NCBI RefSeq assembly: GCF_014696065.1
Contig: NZ_JACJPL010000001.1
Coordinates: 407,117 to 471,116 of the forward strand
Direction of reading: 5' to 3'
DNA length: 64,000 bases
DNA from: Leptolyngbya sp. FACHB-261
GTDB taxonomy: Bacteria; Cyanobacteriota; Cyanobacteriia; FACHB-261
A model generated the notes under the pieces. The model worked only from the letters and a program-made list of their open reading frames with translations. It did not search any database and was not told the origin of the DNA. Position numbers and translations under genes: made by a program. This document shows positions 27,139 through 35,717 of this stretch, piece after piece; within the stretch, counting starts at the first letter, position 1, and each line of letters opens with the position of its first letter.

Positions 27139-27224
27139 TCCCATCTCTGGCCTTAGTTAGACAGCCTTAATTGGGCCACAGCTAGGTTAAGGGCCTCACA
27201 GGGGGCATAACTTAACTAGATCTA

Positions 27225-27449
27225 CTAGTCGTTCAGGTCCTGCTCGGCGGTTTCGAGCACTTGCAGAACTCGCTCTCGCAGGACCTGAGCTGCTCCTGCG
27301 TCTCCTTGTTCTTCTAACTGGTCAATTGCCTTTCCCAACCAGATCTTGCGCTCTTGGATCGTGCCCTTATGTCGCACTACCAACCGCAACCAGTGATTGA
27401 CCAAATCCTCCAAGTAGGCCTGACGGCCGCGCAGTTGCTCTAGACGCAT
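27225..27449 (-). CDS. Small conserved helical protein
   Basis: A mostly helical charged protein of about 74 residues: MRLEQLRGRQAYLEDLVNHW, later ERKIWLGKAIDQLEEQGDAG. I chose the ATG at 27449 over 27494 because the upstream one falls against the helicase terminator hairpin. It follows the helicase on the same strand but is separated from it by that terminator. I do not recognise a function; coiled-coil-like spacing suggests a partner-binding protein. Confidence 0.65.
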   Translation of the reverse strand: MRLEQLRGRQAYLEDLVNHWLRLVVRHKGTIQERKIWLGKAIDQLEEQGDAGAAQVLRERVLQVLETAEQDLND

Positions 27450-27500
27450 AGTTGTTGAATCCACCCTGTTATCCCAGCCCGTACCTCTAATCATAAGAAA

Positions 27501-27544
27501 ATAATCCTCCGCCCCGAAGGTTGCTCTTCAGGGCGGAGGATTAT
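27501..27544 (-). terminator. Long hairpin terminator of the helicase gene
   Basis: A 14-15 bp G+C-rich stem (ATAATCCTCCGCCC with GGGCGGAGGATTAT) lies about 50 bases past the helicase stop on the minus strand. It is followed, reading minus, by TTTTCTTATG. This supports an intrinsic terminator. Confidence 0.85.
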
Positions 27545-27592
27545 TTAGGAGTCAGATACAGTAGTACCGTATCTTAAGAACGAATCTTAATC

Positions 27593-29002
27593 TTAGGAAC
27601 GACGGCTCACTCTCGGCACAGGGCGAGACGAACGCGGACGTCCACCTTCGCTGCCACCATTGGAGCGTTGCTCTGGCTCTAGTTCATCAGCTAAAGCCAT
27701 GTCTCCCGGCTTGCGATTGCCATCGTAGGCCAACTGTAATGCAGCTGCCGCAATTGCCTGGACATCGTAACCATCGCCACCCAACTGGGCCACGAGGGGC
27801 AAGAAAGAAGCTAGCCGTTCTCCAGATAGAGCCTCCTGGATACGGGTCTTGAATTTCTCCAAGTTCTTGGCTTCTACTTCTGCACGCGTCGGCAGTGATA
27901 GCACCTCTAGGGTCTGGCCAACGTGACGCTCAATCGCCCGCAGCTTGTAACGCTCAAAAGAGGTGACCAAGGTGATGGCACGCCCTTCACGCCCAGCTCG
28001 GCCTGTACGACCGATGCGGTGAACATAACTCTCAAGGCTATCTGGCAAGTCGTAGTTAACGACGTGGGTCAGCGTATCGATATCAAGCCCGCGAGCTGCA
28101 ATGTCTGTTGCCACAATCCAGCGGACCTGTGAGGAACGGAACCTGCTAAGCAGCCGCTCACGCTGGCTCTGGCTCAAGTTGCCGTGATACTCATCTACGC
28201 TGTGCCCAGCGGCCTGAAGCGTGCTCGTGAGTTCAGCTGCCGCTTGGCGTGTGCGCACAAAGATAATCGCAGCTTCTGGATCTTCTACCTCCAGAATTGG
28301 CAGCAGCGCCCTAGACTTGGGCACGTTGCGGGGCAGTTGATAGGCTACCTGAGTAATGCGGACAGGGGCATCTTTAGGAGTCTGCACCCTTACATTCACC
28401 GGCTCTTTCAAGTAGCGGCGAATGAGTTGCTGCATACCATTGTTGAGCGTGGCCGAGAAGAAGGCCGTTTGGCGGGCATCTGGCACCTGAGACAAGATCC
28501 GCTCAACATCTGGCAAGAAGCCCATATTGAGCATCTCGTCAGCTTCGTCCAGCACCAGCATGCGGACACCGTTCAAGCGCAGGCTACCACGCTCTAGCAA
28601 GTCAAGAACCCGGCCGGGTGTCCCGACAACTACCTGAACCCCGCGCTCTAGACGCTGGAGCTGGCGTTCAATCGACTGCCCCCCGTAAACCGGCAGAACC
28701 CGCACACGAGATTCTGTGCGAAAGCTATGTAAAGCTTGGGCAACCTGAATCGCTAATTCGCGAGTCGGTGTCAAAATTAAAGCTTGGACATCTGGGTTAT
28801 TTTGCTCCAGACGGTGCAACAAAGGCAGTCCAAATGCGGCAGTTTTACCAGTACCGGTTTGAGCCTGGCCAACGACATCACGCCCCTCCAGTAGAACTGG
28901 GATGGCTTGAACTTGGATAGGGGTCGGGTCGGTAAAACCTAGGTCACCCAATACACGCAGCTGCGCTTCTGAGAGTCCTAAAGTTTGAAAAGAAAGGGTC
29001 AC
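27593..29002 (-). CDS. crhR: DEAD-box RNA helicase, CrhR-like
   Basis: This is an ATP-dependent RNA helicase of about 469 residues, of the cyanobacterial cold/redox-responsive CrhR group. Motifs in order: Q motif region (FQTLGLSEAQLRVL, DPTPIQVQAIP), Walker A AQTGTGKT, PTRELA, TPGR, DEAD (VLDEADEML), SAT, RGLDI, and HRIGRTGR. An Arg/Ser/Gly-rich tail follows. The start is GTG at 29002, supported by AGGAGT five bases upstream. The frame upstream (to 29122) is open by chance. A promoter about 190 bases upstream implies a long leader, as known for crhR. The symbol rests on overall similarity. Confidence 0.93.
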   Translation of the reverse strand: MTLSFQTLGLSEAQLRVLGDLGFTDPTPIQVQAIPVLLEGRDVVGQAQTGTGKTAAFGLPLLHRLEQNNPDVQALILTPTRELAIQVAQALHSFRTESRVRVLPVYGGQSIERQLQRLERGVQVVVGTPGRVLDLLERGSLRLNGVRMLVLDEADEMLNMGFLPDVERILSQVPDARQTAFFSATLNNGMQQLIRRYLKEPVNVRVQTPKDAPVRITQVAYQLPRNVPKSRALLPILEVEDPEAAIIFVRTRQAAAELTSTLQAAGHSVDEYHGNLSQSQRERLLSRFRSSQVRWIVATDIAARGLDIDTLTHVVNYDLPDSLESYVHRIGRTGRAGREGRAITLVTSFERYKLRAIERHVGQTLEVLSLPTRAEVEAKNLEKFKTRIQEALSGERLASFLPLVAQLGGDGYDVQAIAAAALQLAYDGNRKPGDMALADELEPEQRSNGGSEGGRPRSSRPVPRVSRRS

Positions 29003-29226
29003 GAATACTCCTGTTTCAGGATGGAAATGAACATCTGCCCCTTGACACCAACCGCGTACCCCGCACAGTCTGACACGGGCTCCAAACACCTGTGAGGAAA
29101 CTTCTAGAAAGAAGCAGGACACGCCGGCATGTTCCCTTCAGCCAGGTCTTTGAGCTGCCGGGCCAAGAGGGGCGTTCGTCACTTGTTTACATAGCTTAAA
29201 TTATAGCGAAAATCCGGCAAGTGTAA
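29003..29226 (-). promoter_or_regulatory. Helicase promoter and long 5' leader
   Basis: On the minus strand, TATAAT (29205-29200) is preceded by TTACAC (29226-29221) with a short 15-base spacer. Transcription from here would leave a leader of about 190 bases before the GTG at 29002. Long leaders are typical of cold-regulated helicase mRNAs. The stretch upstream to 29521 has no gene. Confidence 0.5.
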
Positions 29227-29521
29227 CGAACTAGTGGAGTTTAGGCAGCAAATTCCCAAGATTTGGGTCTCCTTATCTTCACGATTCGTGACAAAGAGGC
29301 CAAAACCGGGAGAAACCGGCAAGATGTCCTAGATATCCTAGCGGGCCGCTAAGACTGCGCTCGTACTTGCCTTCAAGCTTGCCCTAGCAAGCTGTTCGCC
29401 TCAACAGTTGTCGGAAGTTGTCTGAATGTTGGTAGATCAGCGATAGATTACCAGTCAGGTTGCCCACACTGGACCCAGCTCAGCTAACAAGCGATGGGGA
29501 GCAGCAATCAAGAAGCACAGA
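29227..29521. other. Gene-free interval upstream of the helicase promoter
   Basis: About 295 bases with no ORF that I can support. Short dyads occur (CCCAAGATTTGGG near 29255, GCTTGC/GCAAGC near 29373-29392), but nothing identifiable as an RNA gene. Confidence 0.4.
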
Positions 29522-29731
29522 CTAGTCGATGGAAATCGACTGCGGGCCGCTACTCTTGCCGTTCTGTTCACCAGGAGGAGCAGTGAAGCCGGGTTGATCA
29601 GACTGTTGATCTAGCCAGGTTCTCACCGGGTCTTCCGTTAAGCTCAGACGCAGCAAACCAGAAACCAACCCGCCCAGGAAGGCAGCTGGCTGCTCGACCA
29701 ACTCTTTAAAAATCGGCCCTAGCTCATCCAT
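29522..29731 (-). CDS. Small conserved cyanobacterial protein
   Basis: 69 residues from the ATG at 29731 (MDELGPIFKELVEQPAAFLG). The following GLVSGLLRLSLTEDPVRTWLDQQ is a pattern I recognise from many cyanobacterial genomes as an uncharacterised small protein. The central part (PAAFLGGLVSGLLRL) is amphipathic or weakly hydrophobic, suggesting membrane association. The C-terminal 20 residues are disordered. It is divergent from the TPR gene. Confidence 0.75.
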   Translation of the reverse strand: MDELGPIFKELVEQPAAFLGGLVSGLLRLSLTEDPVRTWLDQQSDQPGFTAPPGEQNGKSSGPQSISID

Positions 29732-29814
29732 GATGGATCTACTCACTCCATTAGGTTTTCTTGAGTCGATCCTAGCGCGTTCATCTGCCGACTGAGGATA
29801 GTCCCAGGCCCCCC

Positions 29815-31032
29815 ATGCTGGAACCTAGTCTAGAAACCATTAAAAATGCCTACGACCAAGGCGATTACAACCAGGCGATGGCAAACCTGCAAGCCCTATT
29901 GCAAGAGCAGCCAGAGGCCAAAGATCGTCCGCCAGTGCAGCTCTATCTGGGTCTGCTTTACGCTCAGCAGGGTCAACGCCAAGAAGCTGAGGCAGTACTA
30001 CGGCGGCTCCTGCAATACAGCCACAATCGCCAAGTGCTCCACCTGGCTCGGCAAGCTTTAAGCACGCTTCTCAAGGATGGGCCTGCGCCTGCAAGCTCTA
30101 CTCAAGTCTCACCAGCCCAGGCCTCACTAACCCAGACCCCACCAGCTCAAGCCTCGACCCAGGAGAGCAGTTCACCAGCCGAGCCAGCATCGGTCCAGTC
30201 TGGTTTACCAGAGTCTTGGGAGCCAGCAGAACTAGTATTCCTGGTTTGGTCCCCAGCTGAAACGCTAGAGCGCCCTGAGCAGCAGCGTTGCGCAGTCACC
30301 TTAGCCCAACATCTGCCCAGTACAGATGCATACACGCTTCAACTACATATGCGTCGCGGGGGGGCTCGGGTTTTGCATCAGGGTGAAGCAGCTCACCTGT
30401 GGCCTCTGTATCAAGCTCTGAGGCAAGCGCAGGTACCAGTTCAACTGGTGCGTAGCAGCCAGGTCCAGAAGCTCATTCTTCTGCCTGGACAGCAGTTGCG
30501 TGACGAAGGCGACGGTTGGGGTAGCTTTCAGCCTCTCAGCGTTACCGGCGACAGCAAACCTGCTTATCGCTTCGCCTGGGCAAGCGTTCGAAGATTGCTG
30601 ATCACATCAGCCCGCATGACCACCCTGCAAGTTCGGGAAGTGGAGATCCAACAGACTCGGCCCTGGAGCAAACCTCAGACTCAGATTGAAGAAAAGATGG
30701 TCGAGGTTGTACAGGACTACGGCCAAGTCTGTGATCTGCATCTAGCCGATCCTGAGGCTCCCATCCTGCGACTCAGTGACCGTGACTTTGCTGGGAACAG
30801 TCCTGCGCCAGCCTGGGAGCATTTAATGACCTGGATTCAGAATCAGTGTCCTCAGGCAGAGGTGGATCGCAGTGGCGATGTGTTTCTACAAGAGATAATT
30901 CGTCCTGAGTGGCGGAACTTGCCCACAGTGCCCTGGTCCGGCTACTATCCTCCCGAGCAGCCCTACTTAAGAGGGGGGACAGCTTTGCAGTTCTACTCCA
31001 GTTTGGTTTACCTCTCCCACCAGAAGTCGTGA
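29815..31032 (+). CDS. TPR-containing protein
   Basis: 405 residues. The N-terminal 85 residues contain two tetratricopeptide repeats (IKNAYDQGDYNQAMANLQAL, QLYLGLLYAQQGQRQEAEAV). A Ser/Pro/Ala/Gln-rich linker follows (about 88-135), then a 260-residue globular region of unknown type (GESWEPAELVFLVWSPAETL onward). The C-terminal domain has no motif I recognise. TPRs suggest a protein-interaction role. Confidence 0.8.
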   Translation: MLEPSLETIKNAYDQGDYNQAMANLQALLQEQPEAKDRPPVQLYLGLLYAQQGQRQEAEAVLRRLLQYSHNRQVLHLARQALSTLLKDGPAPASSTQVSPAQASLTQTPPAQASTQESSSPAEPASVQSGLPESWEPAELVFLVWSPAETLERPEQQRCAVTLAQHLPSTDAYTLQLHMRRGGARVLHQGEAAHLWPLYQALRQAQVPVQLVRSSQVQKLILLPGQQLRDEGDGWGSFQPLSVTGDSKPAYRFAWASVRRLLITSARMTTLQVREVEIQQTRPWSKPQTQIEEKMVEVVQDYGQVCDLHLADPEAPILRLSDRDFAGNSPAPAWEHLMTWIQNQCPQAEVDRSGDVFLQEIIRPEWRNLPTVPWSGYYPPEQPYLRGGTALQFYSSLVYLSHQKS

Positions 31033-31128
31033 GCGCTGGGGCAAGTTGACGGAAGCACACATTTAGTGTTGACTGAAAGGCTATAGCCCTCAGGCACACT
31101 AGATCTTGCCCTTACTGGACGCCTGCCC

Positions 31129-31695
31129 ATGGTTGCACAACTGGAGCCTTCAGCCCTAAGCCCATCTCAGCCCACAAAGCCAGCTTCTCGATTGGAATCA
31201 GAGCTGCTGCCCATTGTGGAGGGATTGGTTCAGGTCGTTACGGCACCCCATCGCAGCTTTTTCACAAGTGTTATGGCACAGGCGCTGCGGGTTGCCGGGC
31301 AGGGACGCAAAGTTCTAGTTGTGCAGTTTCTGAAGGGTGGCATCCGGCAAGGTCACGAGCATCCGGTCCATTTAGGTCAAACGCTGGACTGGTTGCGCTG
31401 TAGCTTGCCCCGCTGTATTGATACTCCCCAACTTGATGAATCGGAGCAAGCTGCACTCACCGAACTCTGGCAGCACACCCGTACTTGTGTACTGCGGGGA
31501 GACTACAATCTGGTAGTTCTAGATGAGCTGAGTTTGGCAGTCAATTTCAACTTGATCCCAGAGGCTGAGGTGCTGGAACTTTTGCAGCAGCGTCCAATCT
31601 CGGTCGACGTGATTCTGACGGGTCCCGACATGCCCCAATCTCTGCTCGACGCTGCCGATCAAATTACGGAACTGCGCCGTAGCTACTGCCCGTAG
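31129..31695 (+). CDS. CobO/BtuR-like protein lacking the P-loop
   Basis: 188 residues aligned along the length of corrinoid adenosyltransferases of the CobO/BtuR type: GLVQVVTAPHRSFFTSVMAQ, VLVVQFLKGGIRQGHEHP, LVVLDELSLAVNFNLI, VDVILTGPDMPQSL. The family's Walker A (GNGKGKTT) should follow GLVQVVT, but here it reads APHRSFFT, with no Gly-Lys-Thr. Walker B-like VVLDEL is kept. Loss of ATP-anchoring Lys argues against adenosyltransferase activity. It sits 14 bases before dcd, suggesting a link to nucleotide metabolism rather than B12. Confidence 0.85.
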   Translation: MVAQLEPSALSPSQPTKPASRLESELLPIVEGLVQVVTAPHRSFFTSVMAQALRVAGQGRKVLVVQFLKGGIRQGHEHPVHLGQTLDWLRCSLPRCIDTPQLDESEQAALTELWQHTRTCVLRGDYNLVVLDELSLAVNFNLIPEAEVLELLQQRPISVDVILTGPDMPQSLLDAADQITELRRSYCP

Positions 31696-31709
31696 GGGCC
31701 GAAGAAATT

Positions 31710-32291
31710 ATGCTCAAAAATGATGCCTGGATTACGCAAATGGCCCGTACAGGCATGATCCAGCCTTTCGAGCCTGCTTTGATACGACAGGTAGAAGAGC
31801 GCCGGGTGATCAGTTATGGCCTTTCTTCCTTTGGCTATGACATTCGCCTATCGCCTCTGGAATTTCGCATCTTTCGTCATATTCCGGGTACAGTCGTTGA
31901 TCCTAAAAACTTCAACCCGGAGAATTTGGAGTCCACTTCTTTGCATGAGGATGCCAGCGGCCAATTCTTTATTTTGCCCGCTCATTCCTATGGCTTGGGC
32001 GTCGCCTTAGAACGGTTGGCTTTGCCTGATACCATTACGGCTCTATGCATTGGCAAATCAACTTACGCCCGCATTGGCGTCATTGCCAATCTCACTCCGG
32101 CTGAAGCCTCTTGGCGCGGTCATTTGACTTTAGAGTTTTCAAATTCCTCCAGCGCCGATTGCCGAATTTACGCTAATGAAGGGGTTGTGCAACTGCTGTT
32201 TCTAGAGGGCGAACCCTGTAAGGTCAGCTATGAAGCAAGGCAAGGCAAATATCAGGATCAACCCCAACAAGTCATCGTGGCTCGGGTCTGA
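31710..32291 (+). CDS. dcd: dCTP deaminase
   Basis: Converts dCTP to dUTP in the dTTP pathway. The 193-residue length is normal. Signature segments are SSFGYDIRLSPLEF, IGKSTYARIGVIANLTPAEA and GHLTLEFSNSS, with the catalytic Glu in the AEASWRGHLTLE region, and EGVVQLLFLEGEPC. It is the second gene of a pair with the CobO-like protein. Confidence 0.95.
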   Translation: MLKNDAWITQMARTGMIQPFEPALIRQVEERRVISYGLSSFGYDIRLSPLEFRIFRHIPGTVVDPKNFNPENLESTSLHEDASGQFFILPAHSYGLGVALERLALPDTITALCIGKSTYARIGVIANLTPAEASWRGHLTLEFSNSSSADCRIYANEGVVQLLFLEGEPCKVSYEARQGKYQDQPQQVIVARV

Positions 32292-32536
32292 GTTTAAAGT
32301 TCAAATTGAATCTCAGTTGGCTGTGCTCAGCTGTCTGGCAAGTCAAATTAATCAGCATACTGGCCTACTGCCGTAGGGCATTGTTATGAAGCGCGCAGTC
32401 TGTTGCCTGTTCTTGCAACAGGGCTATGGATTCTCTTTGTCTAGCTGCTCTAACCCTGAATCCCTCAGGGAAACGAGGAAAACTAGTGAGTAGATAGCAA
32501 CAGCGATCCCCAAACCTACTCCAGCGTGAAGGCAGC

Positions 32537-33994
32537 ATGACTAAGACATCCACAGGTCGGCTTGTGTTGAGTTTGCTCCTCAGCAGTGCCTGCCTAACCC
32601 CACTGTTGGCCTGGACCCTCAGCTCCAAAAGCCTCGCCCAGGCAGCCCCAAATGGAGTTCCAAGTTCGGGCCGAGATGCCGATGAAGAAACTAATATCCG
32701 GGTCTATCAGGTTGCTAGCCCCGCAGTAGTCTCCATCGAAACCTCTTCCGGTAACGGCAGTGGCAGCATTGTGGATGCGAGTGGCCTGGTATTAACTAAC
32801 GCCCATGTCGTGCGGGGGCAAAGAACGGTCAATGTCGTTTTGGCAGATCGAACCCGCATACAAGGGCAGGTCATCGGCATCGGACGAGGGTCGCAAGACT
32901 TAGCTTTAGTTCAACTTCAGCGTCCGCCGCGCAATCTTCCCACTGTCCGTTTGGGTAACCCCAACGCCTTGCAGGTAGGACAGCGGGTGTTTGCCATTGG
33001 CAATCCCTTTGGGCAGTTTGCGGGTACGCTCACCACCGGCATCATCAGCCGCATCGACCGCGAACGCGGGTTGGTTCAGACTGACGCAGCGATCAATCCG
33101 GGCAACTCCGGCGGTCCCTTACTCAACAGTCGGGGGGAGTTGATCGGTGTCAACACAGCCATCTTCACTGCAGGACGGGGTGGCGGCAACATCGGCATTG
33201 GCTTCGCCCTGAGTGTGGCTCAGGTCCAACCTTTTCTGGCTGAAGCGCAGGCAGGCCGCCTGCGCCCTGGAACTAGAACTGATAGCCCAGGCGGGCAGCT
33301 CGCCTTTAATGGCCGTCCAATCCAGGGCGAGTTAAGCTCAGGCGACGGTACCTTACCTGATGACGGCAGCTTCTACGACCTCTACCAATTCCAGGGGCGA
33401 GCAGGTCAACAGATCACCATCACCATGAACAGCAGCCAGTTGGACTCTTATCTGATCCTGCTAGGGCCCAACAATGCAGTAGTCCGGGATGATGATGGCG
33501 CTGGTGGGCAAAATGCCCGCATTCAAGTTCGCCTACCCGCCGACGGAACCTACAGCCTGCTCGCCAACACGTATGAAGCAGGGCAATCGGGCCGCTACAC
33601 CCTGCAGGCTGTGCTGGGACAAGCCACGCGTCAACCGTCTACTCCCCAAACTCCCCAAACTCCCCAAACCCGGAACAGCCGCCCTATCCTTCAAGAATCG
33701 GGCAGCCTCCAGAACGGGGACCGGCAGATTCCTCGTGATGGCAGCTTGTTCGACGCCTACACCTTTCAGGGCCGAGCCGGACAACGCGTCACCATTACAC
33801 TAACCAGCCAGCAGTTCGATGCTTACTTAATCCTGAGGACTGCAGCAGGTCGAGTCGTGGCCGAGGATGATGACAGCGCTGGTGGTACGAATGCGCAAAT
33901 CACTGTCGTTCTGCCTACGGATGGGGCCTACCAAGTGATTGCCAATGCCATCGACCGTACGGGTCGTGGTTCCTACCAACTATTAGTACGATGA
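32537..33994 (+). CDS. Trypsin-like S1C serine protease with two PPC domains
   Basis: 485 residues with a signal peptide (about 1-36). The protease domain spans about 50-235 with triad His (LTNAHVV), Asp (SQDLALVQL) and Ser (NPGNSGGPLL), like HtrA/Deg enzymes. Instead of PDZ domains it carries two bacterial pre-peptidase C-terminal (PPC) domains at about 258-360 and 388-485. Each has the pattern LPDDGSFYDLYQFQGRAGQQ, SYLILLGPNN, ARIQVRLPADGTYSLLAN. PPC domains bind cell-surface polymers, so it is probably periplasmic or extracellular. No regulatory gene is adjacent. Confidence 0.93.
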   Translation: MTKTSTGRLVLSLLLSSACLTPLLAWTLSSKSLAQAAPNGVPSSGRDADEETNIRVYQVASPAVVSIETSSGNGSGSIVDASGLVLTNAHVVRGQRTVNVVLADRTRIQGQVIGIGRGSQDLALVQLQRPPRNLPTVRLGNPNALQVGQRVFAIGNPFGQFAGTLTTGIISRIDRERGLVQTDAAINPGNSGGPLLNSRGELIGVNTAIFTAGRGGGNIGIGFALSVAQVQPFLAEAQAGRLRPGTRTDSPGGQLAFNGRPIQGELSSGDGTLPDDGSFYDLYQFQGRAGQQITITMNSSQLDSYLILLGPNNAVVRDDDGAGGQNARIQVRLPADGTYSLLANTYEAGQSGRYTLQAVLGQATRQPSTPQTPQTPQTRNSRPILQESGSLQNGDRQIPRDGSLFDAYTFQGRAGQRVTITLTSQQFDAYLILRTAAGRVVAEDDDSAGGTNAQITVVLPTDGAYQVIANAIDRTGRGSYQLLVR

Positions 33995-34460
33995 CTCTCC
34001 GTATTCATACGTGCTTTACCCCAATATAAATTCGATATAAATTTCTATAAAAGCCGTAATTGCACGGAGACCCCCACATCTAGTGCCAAGGATTGCGAAA
34101 TAGGCAGAACACCGCCAACTGTGACCACAGGGATGGAGCCAATGGGAGTGTCAAGGGGGGCCTAACCCCTCGACTTTTGAACCCCTTTTGACCGAAAACA
34201 GTAGCCATAGCGTGAATCAATCTACCCAGGCACGGGGATAGATAGATTAGGGGAGACGGGTCATTTTGAACGCATCACCCGATGCGAGCTACGGAAAGTC
34301 TCAACTCTACCCTGTGCCTGCTCCAGGTGTCTCAGATCACATACTCAATGCTGATTGAGAGACATAAATCGTCAGGGGTGCCGGAGTGTCTCAGGGGAGT
34401 GTTAACAGCCGAGTTAACCACAACCCTCTCAGCCGAAGGTGTTTTGGGATCAGAAGAGTT
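33995..34460 (+). other. Long structured upstream region of the hetZ-like gene
   Basis: 466 bases without a gene. It contains the HetR-like site at 34155-34171, a GCATC-accc-GATGC hairpin (about 34274-34287), CTCAAT-gctg-ATTGAG (about 34346-34361) and a GTTAAC dyad (about 34402-34420). The size matches the long leader of hetZ in heterocyst-forming species. A GTG at 34386 could extend the downstream frame but lacks support. Confidence 0.5.
34155..34171. promoter_or_regulatory. HetR-binding-like palindrome
   Basis: GGGGGGCCTAACCCCTC matches 15 of 17 positions of the HetR recognition sequence as I recall it, GAGGGGTCTAACCCCTC, and 12 of 13 in its core. It lies about 290 bases upstream of the hetZ-like ATG. 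HetR binding upstream of hetZ is known in Anabaena PCC 7120. Confidence 0.6.
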
Positions 34461-35717
34461 ATGCCTGTTCGGTCACAGCCTACGTCCCCATCCTGTACAG
34501 CATTCACAGTGAATTTACCGAAGCCGGATCACAGCGACGATCATCCATCACGGGGAATCTGCCTAGTCGTGGAGGCTACCTACCAGCTTTTATACCGGGA
34601 ACTCAAAGCCGCGACGAGCGCCTCAGAGCGCGACTGTCGCTTGGTTGCTGAGCGGCTTGCGGCTGAAGTCGACCGGATTTGTCAGGAGAGTAAGCGCATT
34701 CAAGCTTCTGGGGAAGTCCGTACTTGGGAAATTGCCCTCGCTCGTCACCGCCTCAAGCAATGCTTGGGCTACTACCGCTTAGGCTCTAAGCAGGGCCGTG
34801 TCGAATTACACAGCACGCTAAGCGCTGTTATTTACCGCTATATCGCGCCGCCTCAGTCTCGGCTGGGTTATCAAGCTCGCTGCGCGCTCATCGATGACTT
34901 TCTACAAAGCTTCTATATTGAAGCCTTCAATGCCTTTCGTCGAGAAACTGGCTTGGGACCGGAGTATAGCCCTCGGACCTTGCTAGAGCTAGCCGAGTAC
35001 ATGGCCTTTGTCGAGCGATATGGCAAGCGGCGTATTCCCCTGCCAGGACGGCGTTCACAACAGCTCATCATCCTGCGAGCCCAAACTTTTTCGCAGCAAC
35101 AACCACCCGAAACTGCGATCGACATCGAGCAGGCTACAGAAGCTAGCCGAACTGACGGCGCTGAAGGCAGCAATTGGCTTCCTTCCTCTGCGGCTCAGGT
35201 CCGCGAGCAGATGACCTCGATTGAGCCAGACTCCAGTGAAGATTCACTACGCGACAAAGTCGTGGAAGAGCTGCTGGCCTACCTGGAGAAACGAGGCCAA
35301 ACCGACTGCGCCGACTACTTCGCTCTGCGTCTAAAGGACCTGCCCACTGCAGAAATCGAGGAAATCCTGGGCTTGACCCCACGCCAACGCGATTACCTAC
35401 AACAGCGTTTCAAGTACCACCTGATTCGCTTCGCTCTCTCGCATCGCTGGGAACTGGTTCACCAGTGGCTAGAAGCTGATCTGGAGCGAAATCTTGGGCT
35501 AACATCACGGCAGTGGCAGGAGTTTACTGCTGTGCTCGGCGAAGATCAGACCCAAATCCTGGATCTCAAACGTGAGAAGTTGGCGGATGATGTCATCGCT
35601 CGCAAGCTGGGCTGCACGGTGAACCAGCTTCAGAAGAAGTGGTTCCACTTGCTGGAGCAAGCCTGGGAAATTCGTAACAATGCATCCTCCGGAACTGAGG
35701 CGGCAGTGGATGAATAG
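34461..35717 (+). CDS. hetZ: HetZ-family protein
   Basis: About 418 residues, soluble, with the extended conserved core of HetZ-type proteins: ELAEYMAFVERYGKRRIPLP, ILRAQTFSQQQPPETAIDIE, GLTPRQRDYLQQRFKYHLIR, QWFHLLEQAWEIR-like end (KKWFHLLEQAWEIRN). HetZ is a DNA-binding regulator of early heterocyst differentiation, but homologues also occur in non-heterocystous cyanobacteria, where the role is unclear. I chose ATG 34461 over a GTG at 34386. The next gene overlaps its stop by eight bases, as patU does with hetZ-type loci. It could be a HetZ-related paralogue rather than the orthologue. Confidence 0.75.
   Translation: MPVRSQPTSPSCTAFTVNLPKPDHSDDHPSRGICLVVEATYQLLYRELKAATSASERDCRLVAERLAAEVDRICQESKRIQASGEVRTWEIALARHRLKQCLGYYRLGSKQGRVELHSTLSAVIYRYIAPPQSRLGYQARCALIDDFLQSFYIEAFNAFRRETGLGPEYSPRTLLELAEYMAFVERYGKRRIPLPGRRSQQLIILRAQTFSQQQPPETAIDIEQATEASRTDGAEGSNWLPSSAAQVREQMTSIEPDSSEDSLRDKVVEELLAYLEKRGQTDCADYFALRLKDLPTAEIEEILGLTPRQRDYLQQRFKYHLIRFALSHRWELVHQWLEADLERNLGLTSRQWQEFTAVLGEDQTQILDLKREKLADDVIARKLGCTVNQLQKKWFHLLEQAWEIRNNASSGTEAAVDE

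Noticed and set aside
29003..29122. Longer N-terminus of the helicase
   Set aside because: The extra 40 residues are Cys/Arg-rich and unlike DEAD-box proteins; a strong ribosome site precedes the GTG at 29002.
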